NCBI RefSeq assembly: GCF_002335525.1
Contig: NZ_BDUF01000019.1
Location: 1 to 55,522, forward strand
Direction: 5' to 3'
Source of the DNA: Effusibacillus lacus
GTDB lineage: Bacteria; Bacillota; Bacilli; Tumebacillales; Effusibacillaceae
DNA length: 55,522 bases
Part shown: piece by piece, positions 52,561 through 55,522 of the stretch
Position numbering within the stretch: the first letter of the stretch is position 1
Layout of the letters: each line of letters opens with the position of its first letter
Program-made: the position numbers and the translations under genes
The notes under the pieces: model-generated
What the model saw: the letters and a program-made list of their open reading frames with translations, nothing else
Databases searched by the model: none
Told to the model about the DNA's origin: nothing

Positions 52561-53064
52561 CTAACTCTCCAGTTGCTGTTCAATCTCACGAATCTTGTCT
52601 CTCAGAACAGCAGCTTCTTCAAACTTCTCCGCTTGGATCACCGATTGCAGTTGTGCACGGAGTTTGTCCAATTCCCTCTTCGTCCGGATTTTGCTGTTGG
52701 TTCTTTGCGGCACCTTCCCGGCATGTGTGGCTGAGCCGTGAATCTTACGCATCAACGGATCAAGGCGGGACTGAAAATGTGTGTAACACTCCGCACAGCC
52801 AAACCGTCCCGACTCACTGAACTGCGAATAGGTCATGCCGCAATTGCCGCAACGAGGTACTGCGGCTACGGGAGTTCCTGCCGAGTCAAAATTCAGCAAG
52901 CCGGACAATAGACTGTTTAGTGAGAACCCGGCTGTGGAGGGGTTCATCCATTCCCCTTTTTCCCGGGCACAAGATTCACAAAGATGGGCTTCTGTCTTTT
53001 CCCCCTGTATGATCTTGGTAAAGTGTACAGTGGCCGGACGCTGTCCGCATTCTTCACATTTCAT
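52561..53064 (-). CDS. mcsA: McsB activator McsA
   Basis: 167 aa. Four zinc-binding CxxC pairs are visible (CEEC, CESC, CGNC, CAEC), and the C-terminus is a UVR motif (DKLRAQLQSVIQAEKFEEAA). It activates McsB and helps control CtsR and heavy-metal stress. ATG after GGAGGG. Confidence 0.95.
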   Translation of the reverse strand: MKCEECGQRPATVHFTKIIQGEKTEAHLCESCAREKGEWMNPSTAGFSLNSLLSGLLNFDSAGTPVAAVPRCGNCGMTYSQFSESGRFGCAECYTHFQSRLDPLMRKIHGSATHAGKVPQRTNSKIRTKRELDKLRAQLQSVIQAEKFEEAAVLRDKIREIEQQLES

Positions 53065-53076
53065 TTTTGTTCCCTC

Positions 53077-53538
53077 CTATCCTTTGAGAATGGCCCTGAA
53101 CATGGCGGATAACAAACTGGCCCGCAGCGTGTCGGGTTCGGGAATCGTCGGCCGCAGTTCCTCAAGCAGCATAGCCGCTTCCAGCATGCGCGCTTCCCTT
53201 GGAGTGAGGATCTCTTCTTCGAGCAGCCTGTGAATGATGCCGATTGCTTCCCTTTGTGAAATTCGGGAGCCAAACAAGTTCAGAATCGTTTCAATCACTT
53301 TAGCGTCTGTGTTCAGATCCAGCCTTCTGATTCTTATGTAACCGCCCCCACCACGCTTGGATTCCACCACATAGCCCTTTTCCAAAGTGAAACGGGTGCT
53401 GATTACATAATTGATTTGGGAAGGGACGCAATGAAACCGGTCAGCCAGCTCATTCCTCTGAATTTCGACAAAATTGCTCGGACCCGACTTAAGCATTTGT
53501 TTGATGTAGTGTTCAATTATGTCGGATATATTTCTCAT
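53077..53538 (-). CDS. ctsR: Heat-shock repressor CtsR
   Basis: 153 aa from the ATG at 53538 (MRNISDIIEHYIKQMLK) after GGGAG. The winged helix has the glycine-rich wing ESKRGGGGYIRIRR, whose arginine is the known McsB target and whose glycines sense heat. It represses clp genes and its own operon through the box at 53593-53609. Confidence 0.96.
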   Translation of the reverse strand: MRNISDIIEHYIKQMLKSGPSNFVEIQRNELADRFHCVPSQINYVISTRFTLEKGYVVESKRGGGGYIRIRRLDLNTDAKVIETILNLFGSRISQREAIGIIHRLLEEEILTPREARMLEAAMLLEELRPTIPEPDTLRASLLSAMFRAILKG

Positions 53539-53592
53539 GCTAATCACTCCCATCAATGGATAGTGACGAGAAAGAAGTGGGCCTGATCTGAC

Positions 53593-53609
53593 TTTGACTA
53601 TTTTTGACC
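53593..53609 (-). promoter_or_regulatory. CtsR operator (heptad direct repeat)
   Basis: On the minus strand GGTCAAA-AAT-AGTCAAA, one base from the CtsR consensus RGTCAAA-NAN-RGTCAAA repeats. It lies just downstream of the -10, over the expected transcription start, so CtsR binding should block initiation. Confidence 0.92.
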
Positions 53610-53618
53610 TTTAACCAG

Positions 53619-53647
53619 ATTATAAACCGTTTTTCATGCGAATGCAA
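53619..53647 (-). promoter_or_regulatory. Sigma-A promoter of ctsR-mcsA-mcsB-clpC
   Basis: On the minus strand TTGCAT (53647-53642), 17-base spacer and a perfect TATAAT (53624-53619). The CtsR box follows at once. The rest of the 53539-53879 gap holds only the tetR promoter region. Confidence 0.8.
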
Positions 53648-53784
53648 GGCAGAATCGAAATTAATTTAGTCAGTTTTTTGAAATCTATGCAGAAGAGAAA
53701 TCACTTTCATCAGCAAATATTTTCCAGTAGAACCGGCAGTATCCCATCACTTATGGCAAAACCTTGAAAAATCTTGATAGAAAA

Positions 53785-53813
53785 TTGAAAAAAAAGGGAA
53801 AAACAAGTATATA
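53785..53813 (+). promoter_or_regulatory. Promoter of the TetR-family gene
   Basis: TTGAAA (53785-53790), a 17-base spacer and TATATA (53808-53813). Downstream, ACTAC ... GTAGT arms around 53823-53850 could be a self-regulatory operator, but they are short. Confidence 0.5.
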
Positions 53814-53879
53814 TGATACAATACTACTGAGTCGAAATTTGTAGTTTATTGGTGAACCACGGAAAGGAAGAGTCTGCAT

Positions 53880-54449
53880 ATGGGCATTAACAAATACGAA
53901 GAAATTGCTCAAGCGGCCATCAAGCTGTTTGAACGTAAAGGATATCACGCTACATCCGTTCAGGACATTGCTGATGAAGTTGGATTGCAAAAGGGCAGCC
54001 TGTACCATTACATCTCCAGCAAAGAAGAATTGCTGATGAAAATTACCCAGCAATCGATAAACGGATTCAACAGACGCATGGAAAAAATCATTGAAAGTCA
54101 GGTTTCTTCCAAGGACAAATTGATACTGGCCATCCAACACCACGTCACCTATGTGGCACGAAACATGGAAATGACCACGGTCCTTCTGCGGGAAGCTTTT
54201 TCACTGGAGCCCGACCACCACAAGGTAATCAAGGAAGAAACCGACCGTTACCTGAAGTTGTGGACCACAATTATTGACGAAGGGGTGCAAGCAGACGAAT
54301 TCAAGCCTGGGGACAGCCGGTTGATTGCACTGGCGATTCTTGGAAGCGCCAATTGGCTGCACCGCTGGTACCAGGAAGGCGGAAAGATGACACCGGAAGA
54401 AATCGGGAATTATTTTGCCCAGATTTTCCTGGAGGGAATAAAAAAATAA
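53880..54449 (+). CDS. TetR/AcrR-family transcriptional regulator
   Basis: 189 aa. The helix-turn-helix is in the first 50 residues (ATSVQDIADEVGLQKGSLYH, then YISSKEELL). The C-terminal ligand domain has no assignable effector; it loosely resembles regulators of lipid or CoA-thioester metabolism. ATG after GGAAAGGAAG. It is read divergently from ctsR and is followed by a polysaccharide deacetylase gene; no link between them is shown. Confidence 0.9.
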   Translation: MGINKYEEIAQAAIKLFERKGYHATSVQDIADEVGLQKGSLYHYISSKEELLMKITQQSINGFNRRMEKIIESQVSSKDKLILAIQHHVTYVARNMEMTTVLLREAFSLEPDHHKVIKEETDRYLKLWTTIIDEGVQADEFKPGDSRLIALAILGSANWLHRWYQEGGKMTPEEIGNYFAQIFLEGIKK

Positions 54450-54460
54450 GTTCATATTAG

Positions 54461-54513
54461 TCCCTCGCGCTTCATATGGTCAAGTAAGACCAAGGAGAGC
54501 GAGGGAGTTTTTT
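54461..54513 (+). terminator. Terminator hairpin that includes the next gene's SD
   Basis: TCCCTCGC (54461-54468) pairs with GCGAGGGA (54499-54506), with an inner GGTC/GACC hairpin, and T6 follows (54508-54513). As a structure it is a terminator for the TetR gene. The descending arm contains GAGGGAG, the only good SD of the deacetylase gene, whose TTG start begins at 54512. Confidence 0.65.
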
Positions 54514-55369
54514 GTACAAGCTTTTTATTAACGGAGTTTCCACTTTAGTGGCGATTGTCGTTTCTTTGGTTGTGGGACTTACTCTGTTTCATACTCAAGT
54601 TCTGGCTGCTCCTGTGACCTGGATATCCTCTAATACCCTGCACACGATTGTCAGGCCGGATTCAAAGCCGCCCGCGATAGTTCCGTCCGCTTCATTTCTG
54701 CCCGACATTGCGTTGACCAAGAAGGATCTCCTGGCATATAAGAAAGAAAAGCGCAAAAAACAGCCATCCGACAACAAAAAACCTGCCCGTTACGTATCCT
54801 TGACCTTTGACGATGGCCCTTCCCCCTTTACGCCGAAAATCCTTGAAATTCTGAATGCCTATAACATTCGGGCCACATTTTTTGTACTTGGAGAACAGGC
54901 AAAGAACAATCCCGAGATGATCAAGATAATGCATGACGCGGGTCACTTGATTGCCAATCATACTTGGAATCATCCCGACCTTACCAAACTGTCCACCGAG
55001 GATGTAAAACGGGAAATCAACGATAGCAATAGTGTGATAGAGGAATTGACAGGTCATCGTCCCCGTTTGTTCCGTCCCCCGTACGGGAAAACCAATGCAG
55101 ATGTCCGCTCCTCCATCGAATCGACGGGGATGACATCCGTCCTCTGGAATGTGGACCCTGCCGACTGGAATTTGAAAAATTCAAGACCTGTCCACGCACG
55201 CGTAGAAGAAGGGTTGCTGGAGAAGAGCATGATTCTGTTGCATGATGGAGGCGGTCCTCGAGACAAAACCGTCGATTCCCTGCCGGCCATTATTGAACAT
55301 CTGCAGGCCCAGGGGTACGAGTTTGTTACTGCAACCGAATACCTGGACCTGCAGAATAAGTCGCTTTAA
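54512..55369 (+). CDS. Secreted polysaccharide deacetylase (NodB family)
   Basis: 285 aa from the TTG at 54512, 5 bases after GAGGGAG. Residues 1-32 look like a signal peptide (a lysine at 3, hydrophobic core, TQVLAAP as cleavage region). NodB motifs are complete: SLTFDDGPSP, NHTWNHPDL, RLFRPPYGKT, DPADW and ILLHDGGG. It probably deacetylates peptidoglycan or another N-acetylated wall polymer; PdaA-type action on spore cortex is possible but unproved. A GTG at 54548 would remove the charged N-terminus. Confidence 0.9.
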   Translation: MYKLFINGVSTLVAIVVSLVVGLTLFHTQVLAAPVTWISSNTLHTIVRPDSKPPAIVPSASFLPDIALTKKDLLAYKKEKRKKQPSDNKKPARYVSLTFDDGPSPFTPKILEILNAYNIRATFFVLGEQAKNNPEMIKIMHDAGHLIANHTWNHPDLTKLSTEDVKREINDSNSVIEELTGHRPRLFRPPYGKTNADVRSSIESTGMTSVLWNVDPADWNLKNSRPVHARVEEGLLEKSMILLHDGGGPRDKTVDSLPAIIEHLQAQGYEFVTATEYLDLQNKSL

Positions 55370-55391
55370 AGAAAGGCTCTGTACAAAGCCC

Positions 55392-55423
55392 AAAAAAAGA
55401 ACACGCTCTAAAAGCGTGTTCTT
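55392..55423 (-). terminator. rRNA operon terminator
   Basis: AAGAACACGCT (55397-55407) pairs perfectly with AGCGTGTTCTT (55413-55423); on the minus strand U7 follows. It lies 8 bases after the 5S 3' end and faces the deacetylase gene. Confidence 0.92.
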
Positions 55424-55430
55424 AAAAGAT

Positions 55431-55522
<92 letters not shown>

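Noticed and set aside
53539-53879. Small genes, tRNA or CRISPR repeats in the ctsR-tetR gap
   Set aside because: No short reading frame with an SD, no cloverleaf and no repeat was seen beyond the two divergent promoters and the CtsR box.

Overview
The window is a chromosomal block from a Gram-positive, spore-forming member of the Bacillota, class Bacilli. The gene order ctsR-mcsA-mcsB-clpC-radA-disA ... ispD-ispF-gltX-cysE-cysS-mrnC-rlmB-rae1-sigH-rpmG-secE-nusG-rplKAJL-rpoBC-str-S10-spc-alpha-truA-rplM-rpsI-cwlD-mrp is nearly that of Bacillus subtilis. Spore genes (cwlD, sigH), the CtsR/McsA/McsB system, T-box and r-protein leader control, AGGAGG-type ribosome binding sites and zinc-type S14 all agree. 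Three departures (rpsD inside the alpha operon, no ECF transporter genes between rplQ and truA, pssA between disA and the PIN/TRAM gene) argue against Bacillus itself. A lineage such as Alicyclobacillaceae (Effusibacillus or Tumebacillus) is my guess only. Nearly every gene lies on the minus strand, so the block is transcribed from right to left.

In transcription order: the 3' part of a 5S rRNA and its terminator (right edge); on the opposite strand, a TetR-family regulator and a secreted polysaccharide deacetylase; the CtsR-controlled protein quality-control operon; DNA-integrity and c-di-AMP genes (radA, disA), phosphatidylserine synthase and a membrane PIN/TRAM protein; isoprenoid genes ispD/ispF and gltX; a cysteine T-box controlling cysE-cysS-mrnC-rlmB-rae1; sigH; rpmG-secE-nusG; rplK-rplA with two L1-stalk-like RNA sites; the attenuated rplJ-rplL operon; a methyltransferase; rpoB-rpoC behind a structured leader; L7Ae-like gene-rpsL-rpsG-fusA-tuf; and the S10-spc-alpha cluster from rpsJ to rplQ. 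The left end has truA, rplM-rpsI, cwlD and mrp, then a short stretch that may be the tail of a mobile element.

Most of the block builds the translation and transcription machinery. The most informative non-coding parts are the control elements: consensus sigma-A promoters (several TTGACA-N17-TATAAT-like), a visible terminator/antiterminator pair ahead of rplJ, a Cys-specific T-box, a CtsR heptad repeat on the ctsR promoter, paired L1-site mimics before rplK and rplA, and an uncharacterised two-hairpin leader with an intrinsic terminator ahead of rpoB. No CRISPR array, prophage or intact insertion sequence was seen. The setting is mostly conserved housekeeping, so the best candidates for something new are cis-acting RNAs rather than protein systems. 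All start sites were judged by eye from Shine-Dalgarno spacing and family length.
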